Counted from the first letter of the stretch, positions 7,786-18,700 are shown. The stretch is DNA of 64,000 nucleotides from Bacteroidales bacterium UBA3743 (GCA_002371265.1 DFGT01000024.1:186001-250000), one strand, 5' to 3'. Program-made: numbers and translations. The notes: generated from the letters alone by a model not told the origin.

Positions 7786-9816
7786 ATGAAGACACTACAC
7801 AAAATCGCATATTCCGCATTGCTTTTCGCATTCGCGTCGAACATAAGTGCGAAACCCAAAACTGATGATTTAGCAACTGCCGCAGCTGAGATTTCAAAGT
7901 CGAACTTTACTGCGGCAATCAACCTGATGACATCATATATATCTAACCATGATATGGATCCTCAGGCATATTACTATCGTTCTGTAGCCGAACTTGGAAT
8001 CGGAGAGAATGACCTTGCATTGAAAGACGTGGATCTTGCCATCCAACTCGACAAAAAATTCCAAATAAAAAAATTATATAAAAGCAGTAAAATCAAGCAG
8101 GCTGACTTGCTTCTCCAACGTGCTAAATGCTACCGTGCTTTGGGGAACACCGATGGTGCTATGGAAGAATTGAACAAAGCCGCTCTGGCCGACAACACGT
8201 TGGCCGACATCTACGTCGAAATGGGTGAGATTTACGCTTCCAGAAACGACTTCAAAGGTTCGGATACGACTTTTGCCAAAGCCCTTCGTTACGACAGCAA
8301 AAACTATGACGCTTTGATTGGTTTGGCAAAAAATTATCTTAACAACGAAAAAGAAAGAGAAGCCATATCAAAACTCGACCAAGCCATTTCTGTCGACGGT
8401 GAGAAAATCGAGCCTTACATGCTCAGATATAAAGCTAACGTCGGGCTCCACAATTATGAAAGAGCGTTCGACGACATCTCATACGTGGCTTCAAACAACG
8501 AGGATTACAACCCATATCTGGCAGATCTTAGCAACGCGGCATCTAAATGTGTGACATATTCCATGCCTAAAATCGACCAGAAAATCAAAGCAGACGAAAA
8601 CAAGGTGCTGTGGATGCAATGTCGCGCCGCTGTCGACAACAAAACAGGTAAGTTTGAAGCCGCTATTGAAGACTATACAAAACTAGAGGAAATCCTCGGT
8701 GAAAAATACGCCATCACATCATCTGGAAAAGGTGACTGTTATTTCCAAAAAGGAGACTACAACACTGCCCTTGCAATGTACAAAGAGGCTAATGAACTGG
8801 AGGAGACAGCAGCCGCAAACGCAGGTATCGCAAGAATCTTGCTTTTGCAAAACGAATCAACAGAAGCACTTGTCTATGCAAACAAAGCCGTTTCACTCGA
8901 CCCAATGAATTATGAGTACTACTATTTGCGTGGAAGAGTCCAAGAAATGCGGAAGATGACCGGAGATGCCGTTTCTGACTATGAAGTGGGAATGCAGATA
9001 AACTCAAATTATGCCCCACTCTATTATCGCAGAGGTGTAATTAAAAAGTCAAAAAAGGATTTTGAAAGGGTTATCAGATTGGAGACAACTCCGTCTGCTA
9101 CAGAAAATTTCAAACCCTTCGCCTACCTATATCTCGGCAAACAGAATGATGGCAAGAAATCAATCAAAGAGATTCTGAAAGCTTACCCTAACGCAGACAA
9201 CTACTACACTGCCGCCTCTTTTTATGCGGCAATCAACGACACAACCAATGCGTTGTCTTCACTTGAAAAAAGTTTTGAGCTTGGCTACCGCAATTTCACG
9301 CAAGTGGATTCCGACACAAATCTTGATAGTTTAAGGACAAAAGCATCCTACATAGCATTAGTCGACAAATGGAAGAAGACATGTGGTGTATCGTCCAACT
9401 TCACAAATTCCAATAAGACAGATTCCCAAAAATCGTTGCAAACTACCGAAGTCAAATTCAAACGTGAGCAACAGAAATTCTCATTCGGCTGCAAACTCAA
9501 TAATATCGACATCTCTTGTCAACTCGATACAGCTGCCACAACCGGATGTATTAGCTTTGCTGACGCTCTATTCCTAACCAAATATGGATTCATCCAGACT
9601 CACGAATGGAGTCAGGATCCATACAAAGATCTTAATGAGGCTACTGTTGTGACAATCAGAGAATTAGACATCGAAGGAATCAAAGTCAAAGGGTTGGTGA
9701 TGAAAGTAATCAACGACAAAAACGCCAAACTTCAACTCTCTAAAAATGACATTGCTAAATTCGGCAACATTTCCGTCAACAACCAGCGAAATGTTCTGCT
9801 GATTGAACATTATTAA
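7786..9816 (+). CDS. Exported TPR protein with a C-terminal retropepsin-like domain
   Basis: A 676-residue protein with a signal peptide (cleavage near NISAKP). Residues ~35-450 are tandem tetratricopeptide repeats, visible as recurring units such as AMEELNKAALADNTLADIYVE and DAVSDYEVGMQINSNYAPLYY. The last ~110 residues resemble a clan AA aspartic protease domain of the single-domain bacterial type: FGCKLNNIDISCQLDTAA, with Asp at about 581 where DTGA is usual, then a later hydrophobic/glycine segment (ELDIEGIKVKGLVMKV). The catalytic-loop Gly is Ala here and the second half is weakly conserved, so activity is uncertain. The protein is probably periplasmic. It could act in envelope protein assembly or proteolysis (inference). 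Confidence 0.75.
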   Translation: MKTLHKIAYSALLFAFASNISAKPKTDDLATAAAEISKSNFTAAINLMTSYISNHDMDPQAYYYRSVAELGIGENDLALKDVDLAIQLDKKFQIKKLYKSSKIKQADLLLQRAKCYRALGNTDGAMEELNKAALADNTLADIYVEMGEIYASRNDFKGSDTTFAKALRYDSKNYDALIGLAKNYLNNEKEREAISKLDQAISVDGEKIEPYMLRYKANVGLHNYERAFDDISYVASNNEDYNPYLADLSNAASKCVTYSMPKIDQKIKADENKVLWMQCRAAVDNKTGKFEAAIEDYTKLEEILGEKYAITSSGKGDCYFQKGDYNTALAMYKEANELEETAAANAGIARILLLQNESTEALVYANKAVSLDPMNYEYYYLRGRVQEMRKMTGDAVSDYEVGMQINSNYAPLYYRRGVIKKSKKDFERVIRLETTPSATENFKPFAYLYLGKQNDGKKSIKEILKAYPNADNYYTAASFYAAINDTTNALSSLEKSFELGYRNFTQVDSDTNLDSLRTKASYIALVDKWKKTCGVSSNFTNSNKTDSQKSLQTTEVKFKREQQKFSFGCKLNNIDISCQLDTAATTGCISFADALFLTKYGFIQTHEWSQDPYKDLNEATVVTIRELDIEGIKVKGLVMKVINDKNAKLQLSKNDIAKFGNISVNNQRNVLLIEHY

Positions 9817-9918
9817 TAGATTAAAAAATACGGGTATGTTTCAAGCCTACCCTACATTTTTCAAAATGTTGTATGGATGGGATGTGTCACTCAAAAACAA
9901 AATTGATAAACATAATAA

Positions 9919-11652
9919 ATGAAAAGCATTAGAATAATATTGCAATTTTTGAAAAAGCATCTTACGCTGACACTCTTGGCTCCGTTATGCGTAATCATAG
10001 AAGTCACAGCGGAACTTGTACAGCCTAAGATCATGTCGGAGATTGTAAACCGCGGTGTCATAGGAGGAGAGACAGATATAATCACAGCATTAGGATTAAA
10101 AATGCTTATCATAACACTTGTCGGAGTTTGTGCGGGTGTATTTTCAATCTATGCGGCAGGACAAGTTTCGTACGCGTTCGGAGCGGATATGCGTACAAAG
10201 ATGTTCACACGCATCCAGAAATTTTCATTCTCAAACATCGACAGATTGCAGACCGGATCTTTGATCACTCGTATCACCAGCGATGTAACCCAAGTGCAAA
10301 ACGTGATACAGGCTTCAATGCGACTTCTTTTCCGTGCCCCATTCATGTTTATCGGAGCTATTGTGATGGTGTTTATGCTTGATCTGAAAATGGCATACAT
10401 CCTTATCATCATCCTGCCCATCCTGCTTTTCACAATCATCTACATATTAAAGAAGACATTCCCTCTCTTCACCATTGTGCAACAAAAAATGGACAAGTTC
10501 AACACAGTGGTGCAGGAATTGCTTTCCGGAATCCGCGTCGTCAAAGCATATGTAAGGGAGCAAGGAGAGAGAGAAAGGTTTGAAGCCTCAAACGAGGATT
10601 ATATAGCGTCGTCGCTCAAGGTAAGCAAACTTATAATTATAATGATGCCAGCCATGTCATTTATCATGAATCTCGGAGTAGTCGGAGTACTTTGGTTTGG
10701 AGAATATGAAGTGGCAGACGGACGATTGAACGTCGGAGACATCATGGCATGCACCAACTATATGACACAGATTCTGATGTCGCTGATGATGGCACAGCGA
10801 GTCATAATGTCAATCACACAAGCAGAAGCTTCGATGGTGAGAATCAATGAAGTGTTGGAGACGGAATGTGAGCTTGATCTACAAGCTACAGGAGTAAATG
10901 TCCCAGAAGAGGGAGATCTGGAATTCAACAATGTATCATTCCGCTATGAAGGATCCAACAAAGACCAACTTTCCAACATATCATTCAATATCAAAAAAGG
11001 AGAGACACTGGCCATCCTTGGCAGCACAGGTTCAGGCAAATCGACGTTGGTGAATCTGATTCCACGTTTCTACGACGTGACAGAAGGTTCTATCAAAATA
11101 GGAGGCAAAGACATTCGTGAGATCGACAGGAAATCATTGCAGAACAGTGTCGGAATAGTGATGCAAAACACAGTGTTATTCTCTGGCTCAATTGCAGACA
11201 ACATGCGTATGGGCAAAGAGGATGCGACAGAAAAAGAGATGATCGACGCATTGAAAAAAGCAGACATCGCAGATTTTGTATTGTCACTGCCAGACGGTCT
11301 GAACCACAAGATTGAGCAAGATGCGACAAACATATCAGGCGGTCAACGTCAACGCATAAGCATCGCACGCACATTGATTTCAGAGCCTGACATTCTGATT
11401 CTTGACGACAGTCTGAGTGCGGTGGATTTGATAACAGAATCAAAAATACGTAAGGCGTTAAACAAATTAAAGATGACTAAAATCATCATCGCTCAAAGAA
11501 TCAGCTCAATAAAAGATGCAAACAAGATTCTGATGATTGAAGACGGGAAGATGCTATGCTATGGTTCACACGATGAACTATACAAAACTTCGGCTGAATA
11601 TAAAGAAGTGTATGATTCACAAGTGCAAAGTGCAGAGGAGGGCAAATTATGA
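9919..11652 (+). CDS. ABC exporter half-transporter with degenerate ATPase site
   Basis: A 577-residue half-transporter: six membrane helices (~15-300), then an ATPase domain. Walker A GSTGSGKS is near 368, the signature is canonical (ISGGQRQR, ~472), but Walker B reads LILDDSLSAVD with Asp in place of the catalytic Glu (~496) and the H-loop reads AQRISS with Gln in place of His (~526). These changes are typical of the non-hydrolysing half in heterodimeric multidrug-type exporters (TM287/288, BmrCD, LmrCD). The stop overlaps the start of the next gene by 4 nt (ATGA), which implies translational coupling with its partner. The substrate cannot be told; lipids or drugs are usual for the family. 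Confidence 0.92.
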   Translation: MKSIRIILQFLKKHLTLTLLAPLCVIIEVTAELVQPKIMSEIVNRGVIGGETDIITALGLKMLIITLVGVCAGVFSIYAAGQVSYAFGADMRTKMFTRIQKFSFSNIDRLQTGSLITRITSDVTQVQNVIQASMRLLFRAPFMFIGAIVMVFMLDLKMAYILIIILPILLFTIIYILKKTFPLFTIVQQKMDKFNTVVQELLSGIRVVKAYVREQGERERFEASNEDYIASSLKVSKLIIIMMPAMSFIMNLGVVGVLWFGEYEVADGRLNVGDIMACTNYMTQILMSLMMAQRVIMSITQAEASMVRINEVLETECELDLQATGVNVPEEGDLEFNNVSFRYEGSNKDQLSNISFNIKKGETLAILGSTGSGKSTLVNLIPRFYDVTEGSIKIGGKDIREIDRKSLQNSVGIVMQNTVLFSGSIADNMRMGKEDATEKEMIDALKKADIADFVLSLPDGLNHKIEQDATNISGGQRQRISIARTLISEPDILILDDSLSAVDLITESKIRKALNKLKMTKIIIAQRISSIKDANKILMIEDGKMLCYGSHDELYKTSAEYKEVYDSQVQSAEEGKL

Positions 11653-13511
11653 AAGGACCTATGATGGCAGACGGTAGAGGTGGACCAGGAAGTCGTTTGA
11701 GAGACATGACCGCCAAGCACGAACGTCCACAAGATACAGGCAAGACAATTGCACGAATATTCTCATATTGGAAAGAGCATTGGAGCTGGCTTGTAATTAT
11801 GCTTGTCAGTTCACTATGTGAAGTGTTCTGCACATTGATGGCACCAATTCTTATCGGCAAAGCGATAGATAATTGTATAGATTTGTCGAATATGACGGTG
11901 GATTTCACAAAGCTGAATGTCATCGTCATCATGTTGCTGATGCTATACATCTCCAGCTCATGGTTTTCTTGGGTACAGCAGTATGGAATGACCAACGTCT
12001 CCCTGAAGATTGCAAAAAAGATCCGCACACAGATGATGGATAAGATGCTTGAGCAGGATATCCATTTCTACGATGTGCACACGCGTGGCGATCTGATGAG
12101 CCGTTTCACTAACGATGTCGAGCTGATGAAGTCGGGATTGGGAGACTCTTTCATCCAACTATTCAACACAATCTTCACACTTGCTGGTACAGTCGTTGCC
12201 ATGGTGGCATTGAGTCCATCACTGACTGTCGTTTGCTGTATGTCCATACCTGTGGTGTTTATGATGACAAACATCATCTCCAAGCAAACGAGAAAATTCT
12301 TCTCATCACAGCAGGTCTCGCTCGGACAGCTTAACGGTCTTGTGGAAGAGAGTGTGAGCGGAATCAAGATGGTACGCAGCTTCGGCATCGAGCAACAGCA
12401 GATCGACAAGTTTAATTCCATCAACGAGGAGCTTCGCAAGTCTGGAGTGAAAGCACAGATTTACAGTGGATTGCTGATGCCACTGATGCGAGTGCTTGAA
12501 AACATCATATACATCATAGTGGCAGTGCTTGGAGGAATCATGGCGACATCCACTGACATGACTGTGTTTGGAATCGGAATCGCGACCATTACCGTCGGCA
12601 CGATCCAGTCGTTCCTTCTTTACACGAAGCAATTCCTACGACCAATCAACCAAGTGGCGTCTCAATTCAACGCAGTGCAGTCGGCAATCGCAGGAGCGGA
12701 GCGAATCTTCACGATTCTCGACACCAAGCCAACGATCACCAACAAACCAGACGCTGTCACATTGAAAGAAGAGACCGTGAAAGGAGATATCGTGTTCGAC
12801 CACGTATCTTTCGGATATGAGCCAGGCAAATTGATATTGAAAGACATATCATTCACAGCCAAGCAAGACGAAGTGATTGCCATTGTCGGCACAACGGGAG
12901 CCGGAAAGACCACTATCATCAACCTTCTGACCCGTTTCTACGACATCAATTCAGGATCAATCAAAGTAGACGGAATTGATATCCGCGACATCACCAAAGA
13001 GAGTTTGCGCGACCAGATGGGTATCGTATTGCAGGTGCCGTTCCTATTCTCCGACACAGTGAACTACAACGTGTCGTACGGATGGCCGGCAGCCACACAG
13101 GAAGAGATCATCAACGCATCAAAGGCCGCCAATGCCCACAACTTCATCGAGAGACTTCCACAAGGCTACGACAGCGAGATCCTACGTGGTGGAGAAAACA
13201 TCAGCAACGGCCAGAAGCAGTTGCTGACAATCGCAAGAGCCATTCTCGTCGAGACACCAATCCTTGTGTTTGATGAAGCCACAAGCAACATCGACACACG
13301 CACTGAGATCCTCATTCAAAAAGCCATCAACAACCTTACCAAAGGACGCACATCATTCGTGATCGCCCACAGACTGAGCACAATCAAGAATGCCGACAAG
13401 ATTCTGGTGATGCATGAGGGAAGAATCGCAGAGCAAGGCAAGCATGAAGAGTTGTTGGCAAAGAAAGGAAGATACTATGAAATCTACAACAGCCAGTTTG
13501 TGGTGGACTAA
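11649..13511 (+). CDS. ABC exporter half-transporter, catalytically competent partner
   Basis: A 620-residue half-transporter with six membrane helices and an ATPase domain. Walker A GTTGAGKTT is near 414, Walker B LVFDEATSNID keeps the catalytic Glu (~542) and the H-loop is AHRLS. The signature is altered to ISNGQKQ (~517) where SGGQ is normal. Paired with the upstream protein this gives one complete ATP site (this Walker A/B and His with the partner's SGGQ) and one degenerate site. The N-terminal ~45 residues (MADGRGGPGSRLRDMTAKHE) are polar and precede the first helix, as in LmrD-like proteins. It overlaps the upstream gene by 4 nt. Confidence 0.92.
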   Translation: MKGPMMADGRGGPGSRLRDMTAKHERPQDTGKTIARIFSYWKEHWSWLVIMLVSSLCEVFCTLMAPILIGKAIDNCIDLSNMTVDFTKLNVIVIMLLMLYISSSWFSWVQQYGMTNVSLKIAKKIRTQMMDKMLEQDIHFYDVHTRGDLMSRFTNDVELMKSGLGDSFIQLFNTIFTLAGTVVAMVALSPSLTVVCCMSIPVVFMMTNIISKQTRKFFSSQQVSLGQLNGLVEESVSGIKMVRSFGIEQQQIDKFNSINEELRKSGVKAQIYSGLLMPLMRVLENIIYIIVAVLGGIMATSTDMTVFGIGIATITVGTIQSFLLYTKQFLRPINQVASQFNAVQSAIAGAERIFTILDTKPTITNKPDAVTLKEETVKGDIVFDHVSFGYEPGKLILKDISFTAKQDEVIAIVGTTGAGKTTIINLLTRFYDINSGSIKVDGIDIRDITKESLRDQMGIVLQVPFLFSDTVNYNVSYGWPAATQEEIINASKAANAHNFIERLPQGYDSEILRGGENISNGQKQLLTIARAILVETPILVFDEATSNIDTRTEILIQKAINNLTKGRTSFVIAHRLSTIKNADKILVMHEGRIAEQGKHEELLAKKGRYYEIYNSQFVVD

Positions 13512-13568
13512 CAACAATTCGTAATGCATAATGCGTAATTTATAATGCATAATGTCAAAATAAACGAA

Positions 13569-13913
13569 ATGGAATTTTTCGAATATGATTTCAAAAATAC
13601 ATGTTTTAGGCTCATTTTCTTATTGATAATTGGCACACTCTGGATTTGGTTCATGTATAACCTTGAAAATAAATATAGTAATGATACCACTCAAATTCTT
13701 TTGGCCACAAACATACTTGTCACAATCATATATCCGATATTCGAGATAATTCTATTTGGGTATCATAATTTTAGGAATCAACAAAACATTTGGGGATATC
13801 TAAAGCTATTATTTAAAATAGTTGCTTTAATATTCATAACATTTTTCACAGCATTAGTCATTTTAATCATTTATATTATTGAAAGTGACTTTTTAAAGGG
13901 GTTTCACGGCTGA
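13569..13913 (+). CDS. Small membrane protein of unknown function
   Basis: About 114 residues with three or four predicted membrane helices (LIFLLIIGTLWIWFMYNL, ILLATNILVTIIYPIFEIIL, LLFKIVALIFITFFTALVIL). No family is recognised. The frame is open from an ATG at 13545, but that start lies inside an AATGCATAATGCG repeat tract, so I prefer the ATG at 13569 (MEFFEYDF). It lies between the ABC exporter and the radical SAM gene on the same strand, 9 nt before the latter. The base composition is more AT-rich than its neighbours. Confidence 0.5.
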   Translation: MEFFEYDFKNTCFRLIFLLIIGTLWIWFMYNLENKYSNDTTQILLATNILVTIIYPIFEIILFGYHNFRNQQNIWGYLKLLFKIVALIFITFFTALVILIIYIIESDFLKGFHG

Positions 13914-13922
13914 TAAATCATT

Positions 13923-14858
13923 ATGAATCACTATAAAAACTATTCCGACTATATAAAAGAGCACTTCGATTACAAAGTGCAGAAGATATCCATCAACGCC
14001 GGATTCACTTGTCCTAACCGTGATGGAAGCATCGGTGTGGGCGGATGCACCTACTGCAACAACCGCTCCTTCAATCCAGACTATTGCGTCTCCACAACAT
14101 CCGTGACCAAACAACTTGAAGAAGGGAAAATATTCTTCCGTCGCAAGGCAAAATACGCAGGATTGAAATTTCTTGCCTACTTCCAGGCCTACACAAATAC
14201 ATACGGTGAATTCTCACGTCTCAAATCTCTTTATGAAGAGGCTTTAGCTTGTGAAGACGTGGTGGGATTAGTCATCGGCACCCGTCCTGATTGTGTGGAC
14301 GACAGACTGCTCGACTATTTCCAGGAGCTGTCAAAAGAGAAATATGTGATGATTGAATACGGTGTGGAGAGTACCGACGACAACACATTGAAGCGAATCA
14401 ACCGTGGACATGACTTTGCATGTGCGTGCAAAGCTATACGAGACACAGCCAACCGTGGCATCCAGACTGGTGCTCACCTAATATTGGGTCTGCCCGGAGA
14501 GACTCCAGAAATGATTCTGAAAGGGGCTGACAGAATGTCGGAATTGCCGATTGACATCATCAAACTTCATCAGCTTCAGATTGTCATAGACACACCGATG
14601 GCGGATGAATATGCCAAGAATCCAGATGAATTCAAACTGTTTTCTATCGAAGCGTACCAGCAGTTGTTAGCAGAATTTGTAGAGCGTCTGCGTGACGACA
14701 TCTGCATAGAAAGGTTTGTGTCACAGACACCTAAAAGCATTCTCGTCGCTCCAGATTGGGGATTGAAAAACTATGAGTTTACAGATAGACTAAATAAGAT
14801 CTTTGAAGAAAGAGGAACGGCACAAGGGAAATTAAAAATGCTAAATGCAAAATGCTAA
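13923..14858 (+). CDS. YhcC/TIGR01212 family radical SAM protein
   Basis: A 311-residue radical SAM protein of the YhcC family, whose molecular function is unsettled. The N-terminus carries the cluster cysteines Cys30, Cys42 and Cys45 (TCPNRDGSIGVGGCTYC), the extended spacing of the Elp3-like subgroup. Further family blocks are FQAYTNTY, GTRPDC, IEYGVES and LILGLPGE. The last residues (KMLNAKC) are encoded by the left arm of the AAATGCTAAA inverted repeat at 14834-14908, so the natural C-terminus may have been changed by repeat insertion. Confidence 0.88.
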   Translation: MNHYKNYSDYIKEHFDYKVQKISINAGFTCPNRDGSIGVGGCTYCNNRSFNPDYCVSTTSVTKQLEEGKIFFRRKAKYAGLKFLAYFQAYTNTYGEFSRLKSLYEEALACEDVVGLVIGTRPDCVDDRLLDYFQELSKEKYVMIEYGVESTDDNTLKRINRGHDFACACKAIRDTANRGIQTGAHLILGLPGETPEMILKGADRMSELPIDIIKLHQLQIVIDTPMADEYAKNPDEFKLFSIEAYQQLLAEFVERLRDDICIERFVSQTPKSILVAPDWGLKNYEFTDRLNKIFEERGTAQGKLKMLNAKC

Positions 14859-14908
14859 ATTAGGAATGACTCTTAATTTAGCATTTCGCATTTATAATTT
14901 AGCATTTT
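14834..14908. repeat. Imperfect long inverted repeat between convergent genes
   Basis: The left arm (14834-14862) contains AAATGCTAAATGCAAAATGC. The right arm (14874-14908) is its reverse complement with one base change and a 7-nt insertion (ATAATTT near 14894). The arms can form a hairpin of about 28 bp with an ~11-nt loop. It overlaps the end of the YhcC-like gene and abuts the stop of the convergent HD gene, so it may act as a two-way terminator. Within each arm the unit ATGCTAAA / ATGCAAAA is itself repeated. Confidence 0.75.
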
Positions 14909-15525
14909 CACAACTCTTCCTCATCACCACCTGTCTCCAAGATATGTGATGAAAGCATATCTGCAGCGTGGACAATAGAAACAAGAGGATTCAATTTGCA
15001 GGCAGTATCATAGTTTTTTACCTCCTCATAATTAGTTTTGTCGATTGCCCAAGCACCCATGTGCCAACGGATAGCAAGCATCTCAGCATCAGTAAGTTCC
15101 AAGAATGGAAGAATCATGATCACGGATTTCTCTCCATGTCCCATTGGAAAATTTTTATACGACACTTTATATCCTTCCGCGTCTTCCCAAGTGCCAAGAG
15201 CAGTCTTTTTCTTTTTCACAGTACGGAAATAAACGTCACTTTTGCAGACATCATGAAGAAGAGACGCGATGATCACACTATCCTTAGGAGTAGACTTCTC
15301 CAAAGATGGGTTCAAAGTCTTCATACCTTCCCATATAGCCAACGCACTCTTGCATGTGTTCAACGAGTGTTCCACCAAACCGCCAGACACATTCAAATGA
15401 TGTCCGGCAGAAGCAGGAGCATCCATAAAACCGTTAGACTGCAATTCCTCAATCATATCCTCCACTCCATCACGCTCAGTGCTACGTAATAGTTCCAAAA
15501 ATTCATCTTTGATCTTATCACTCAT
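14908..15525 (-). CDS. HD-domain phosphohydrolase-like protein
   Basis: A 205-residue cytoplasmic protein with an HD-superfamily metal site: His53 (LVEHSLN), His91-Asp92 (SLLHDVCK), His155 (IRWHMGAW) and a distal HAADMLSSH with Asp189. The order H...HD...H...D is that of nucleotide-cleaving HD enzymes. The arrangement resembles the HD domain of YhaM-type 3'-5' exoribonucleases, but the OB-fold RNA-binding part is absent. The substrate is unknown. It converges with the YhcC-like gene and is divergent from the long T9SS protein. A TATTTTTG box lies upstream at about 15576-15583. Confidence 0.75.
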   Translation of the reverse strand: MSDKIKDEFLELLRSTERDGVEDMIEELQSNGFMDAPASAGHHLNVSGGLVEHSLNTCKSALAIWEGMKTLNPSLEKSTPKDSVIIASLLHDVCKSDVYFRTVKKKKTALGTWEDAEGYKVSYKNFPMGHGEKSVIMILPFLELTDAEMLAIRWHMGAWAIDKTNYEEVKNYDTACKLNPLVSIVHAADMLSSHILETGGDEEEL

Positions 15526-15633
15526 ATTTTCTTCCGATTACTAAAATCTCATAAATTAAACCAAGAGATAATGCAAAAATAAGAAATCTGTTTGATTTTA
15601 GTCATTTTAACCCTACAAATAAAAAATTTATAT

Positions 15634-15641
15634 TAGTTTTG
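15634..15641 (+). promoter_or_regulatory. Possible -7 box for the long T9SS protein
   Basis: TAGTTTTG fits the TAnnTTTG -7 element of Bacteroidota promoters. No good TTTG is found 19-23 nt upstream. It would give a 5' untranslated region of about 80 nt before the ATG at 15731. Confidence 0.35.
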
Positions 15642-15730
15642 CGCTCATACAACTTTAATAATAAGCGACATAAGGTCACAAACAACTATTATAAGGACGA
15701 ACATATTTATTGAAGATTAATTAAGTAATT

Positions 15731-18700
15731 ATGAAGGGTATTTGTCGAAATATATTAACAAGACACATTTGCATAATTCTGCTGACAATATTGCCAATCT
15801 ATAATCTTAAAGCAGACGTCTGCAAAAACGAGACGTCTACGCAAGGAACTGAATTCTGGATTGCATTCCTACAAAATAATGACCAAGAGCTAATAATTCC
15901 TCATGGTTTGGACTTAATAATTTCAGCAGAAAAAGCCACAGATGTCACAATACAAAACGACATTTTGGAATTAGACGATGACATCATTCCTATCCATAAC
16001 GACAATCTACAACATTACCAACACCACTGGAAGTTTTCAATGGAAGAAAATTCCACAAAAGTCATCACTGTACCATGTCAATTGTTTAGTGTACTGGAAT
16101 ATGGAGAATGTGTATACAAGACATTAAACATTACCAGTACAGAACCGATATCCGTATATATGGACAATCGTCAAAAGATGTCTGAAGACGCCACTTTAGC
16201 ACTGCCAATATCAGCATGTGGATCATATTATATAATTCAAAACTCAAATGGAGGCATAGAATCCAATTACAATGTCTTTATGCCTTCTGTATTTTCAGTT
16301 GTTGCGATTGAAAACAACACTACTGTTCAGATCACACCAACAATAAAAACCAACGACGGGCACGCAGCTAATACTCCTTTCTCTATAACATTACACAAGG
16401 GACAGGTTTATCAAGTTGAAAGTTCACCAACAGACTTAGGCTCAGGATTTTCAGGGACACAAATATTGGCGGCAAATGGGAAAAAAATCGCTGTATATTC
16501 AGGAAACAGAATGTGTAATGTGCCATATTCCAATACAGCCGGGAATTCAAACATGCTGTTTGACGTGTCGTTTCCAGTCTCATCTTGGGGCAAAAAATTC
16601 ATAATTCAACCATTCAAAACAGGTGTGATCGACATGATAAAGATCACTGCCAGCAAAAATGACACAAAAATTTATAGGAATGGAACACTATTGACAACAA
16701 TTAACGCATTTGAATCATACGAGTTTTTTGCCGAAGAATCAAAAGGATCATTCAAAATAGAGACGACACAACCAGTCTCAGTTTATCAATATATGACAGG
16801 CAACAAATACGTCTACCAAAGAGCAAATGGAGGACCATCCTACCAATATATAATTCCTGTCGAACAAGCTATCAATAAAATTTCTTTGTGTACGTCCAAC
16901 AACAAAGATATAACAAACCATTTCATCAATTTGGTTATCAGGACCAAAGATGCATCAAGCATCAAACTTGATGGCCAGACAAACTTTACAAAATTCACAC
17001 CTATAGACGACACATACTCAACAGGATATGTGATTATCAGCAATGGGCAGCATATTCTCGAATCCAAATCTGGATTTATAGCTAACGTGTATGGTATGGG
17101 AAACGGAGTCTCTTACGCATATTGCGCAGGATCAAACACATATGACCTCAACACAAAAGCAAATATAGAGGACACAATTTGTTTGGGAGACACTCTTCAT
17201 TTTGGTGAAAGAAAAATCACAGAAGCAGGATTTTATATCGACACATTGACAAACAAAGAAGGCTGCGACAGTCTGGTCTTTATGACTTTGAACGTACTAC
17301 CGTCTGACACGGTGTTTTATTCAGACACTATAAAAGCTGGTGAATCATATAATAAAAATGGATTCGTTCTCAACACCCCACTACCAGGCATTTATGAAAA
17401 AATCATCGGAGAATGTCCACATTACTCTCATCTTGAATTGGTAGTAGAACACCAGCCTTGTCCTGATGGAACATTAATATTCAAAGAAGATTTCGGAGGG
17501 AACTATAATGCAGATCCAACAGTAAGTCATAAAAAGATATCTCAATGTTCCTACGAATTAAATGCAAAACCTGTAGATTTGTATTTGAAAGGTGTATATT
17601 CGATACGTAAGATATCTTATCCAGACAAATCATGGGTCAACATTTCCGACCATACATTCCCTGATAGAAAAGACAGGGGATATTTTATGCAGTGTGACGC
17701 ATCCAACACATCCAACGAAACTCCAGGCATTATTTATTCCGTGCAAATAGACGGTTTATGCAGCGATGTCCCTCTATATTTTTCATTTTGGGGATTGAGT
17801 ATGATTAAAAAAGGAGCAGATTCTACATATGCTGACGCAAATTTGAAACTTGTCATTGAAGATACTGATGGCAATGTATTGAGATCAAAAAACATTGTGA
17901 TGTTAAATGGCAAAGAGGAATGGGGACTCTACGGAATGTCATATCAGATGCCAGAAGGAAAGACTTCCGCAGTATTCAAAATACTAAACAACAGCACCGT
18001 CAGCTATGGAAACGACTTTGCCATTGACGATATAGAAGTTCGTATATGCAAGCCATCTATTGACGTGACAAGCCAAGAAAACAACTCTTGTATCGGATCA
18101 AATCTCTCTTTTGTGGCTGATTTTCATAACGACGGAACATACACTGAGCCTGTTGTCTACGAATGGTATTTTTCTCAGAGTTCAAAAATTCAATCTGAAG
18201 ACTGGGCATTAGTAGGAAATGGGAAAAACTTAGAAATTCCTAATTTAACAGAAGACAACAATGGATTTTACCGTGTGTTTGTTGGAAACTCTGGATCACA
18301 GAATAACATCAATAATTGTTCACCTGCATCAGACCTGATAGAAGTAAACGCAAAAAGATGTACACCGCCAGTATGCAACACGGACACTATAAAATTGGCA
18401 ACATGTATAAAAATAGATACATTAATAACCATTTTGGATAATGATACTATTTCAGACAGAGACAATGCTATCGTATCATTGATCAATGCTCCCGCATACA
18501 CAAAAGTTGTTAGCAACATGTTGGCTTATAGTCTCGTCGACCTAGAAACCACCGCCGACACTATTTTATATACTGTGAGATTAGGTGATTTTTCTGACAC
18601 TGCTTCAGTAATATTCAAAATAGAACATCCATCCAAGTCACTAAATATAAATGCTGAGATATGTGAGGGATCGATGTATCATGAACTTGTTTTGTTTAAC

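Noticed and set aside
18268..18519. Opposite-strand frames inside long genes (for example within the T9SS, SNF2 and HTCS genes)
   Set aside because: They lack recognisable domains and lie fully inside well-supported genes; they are shadows of the true reading frames.
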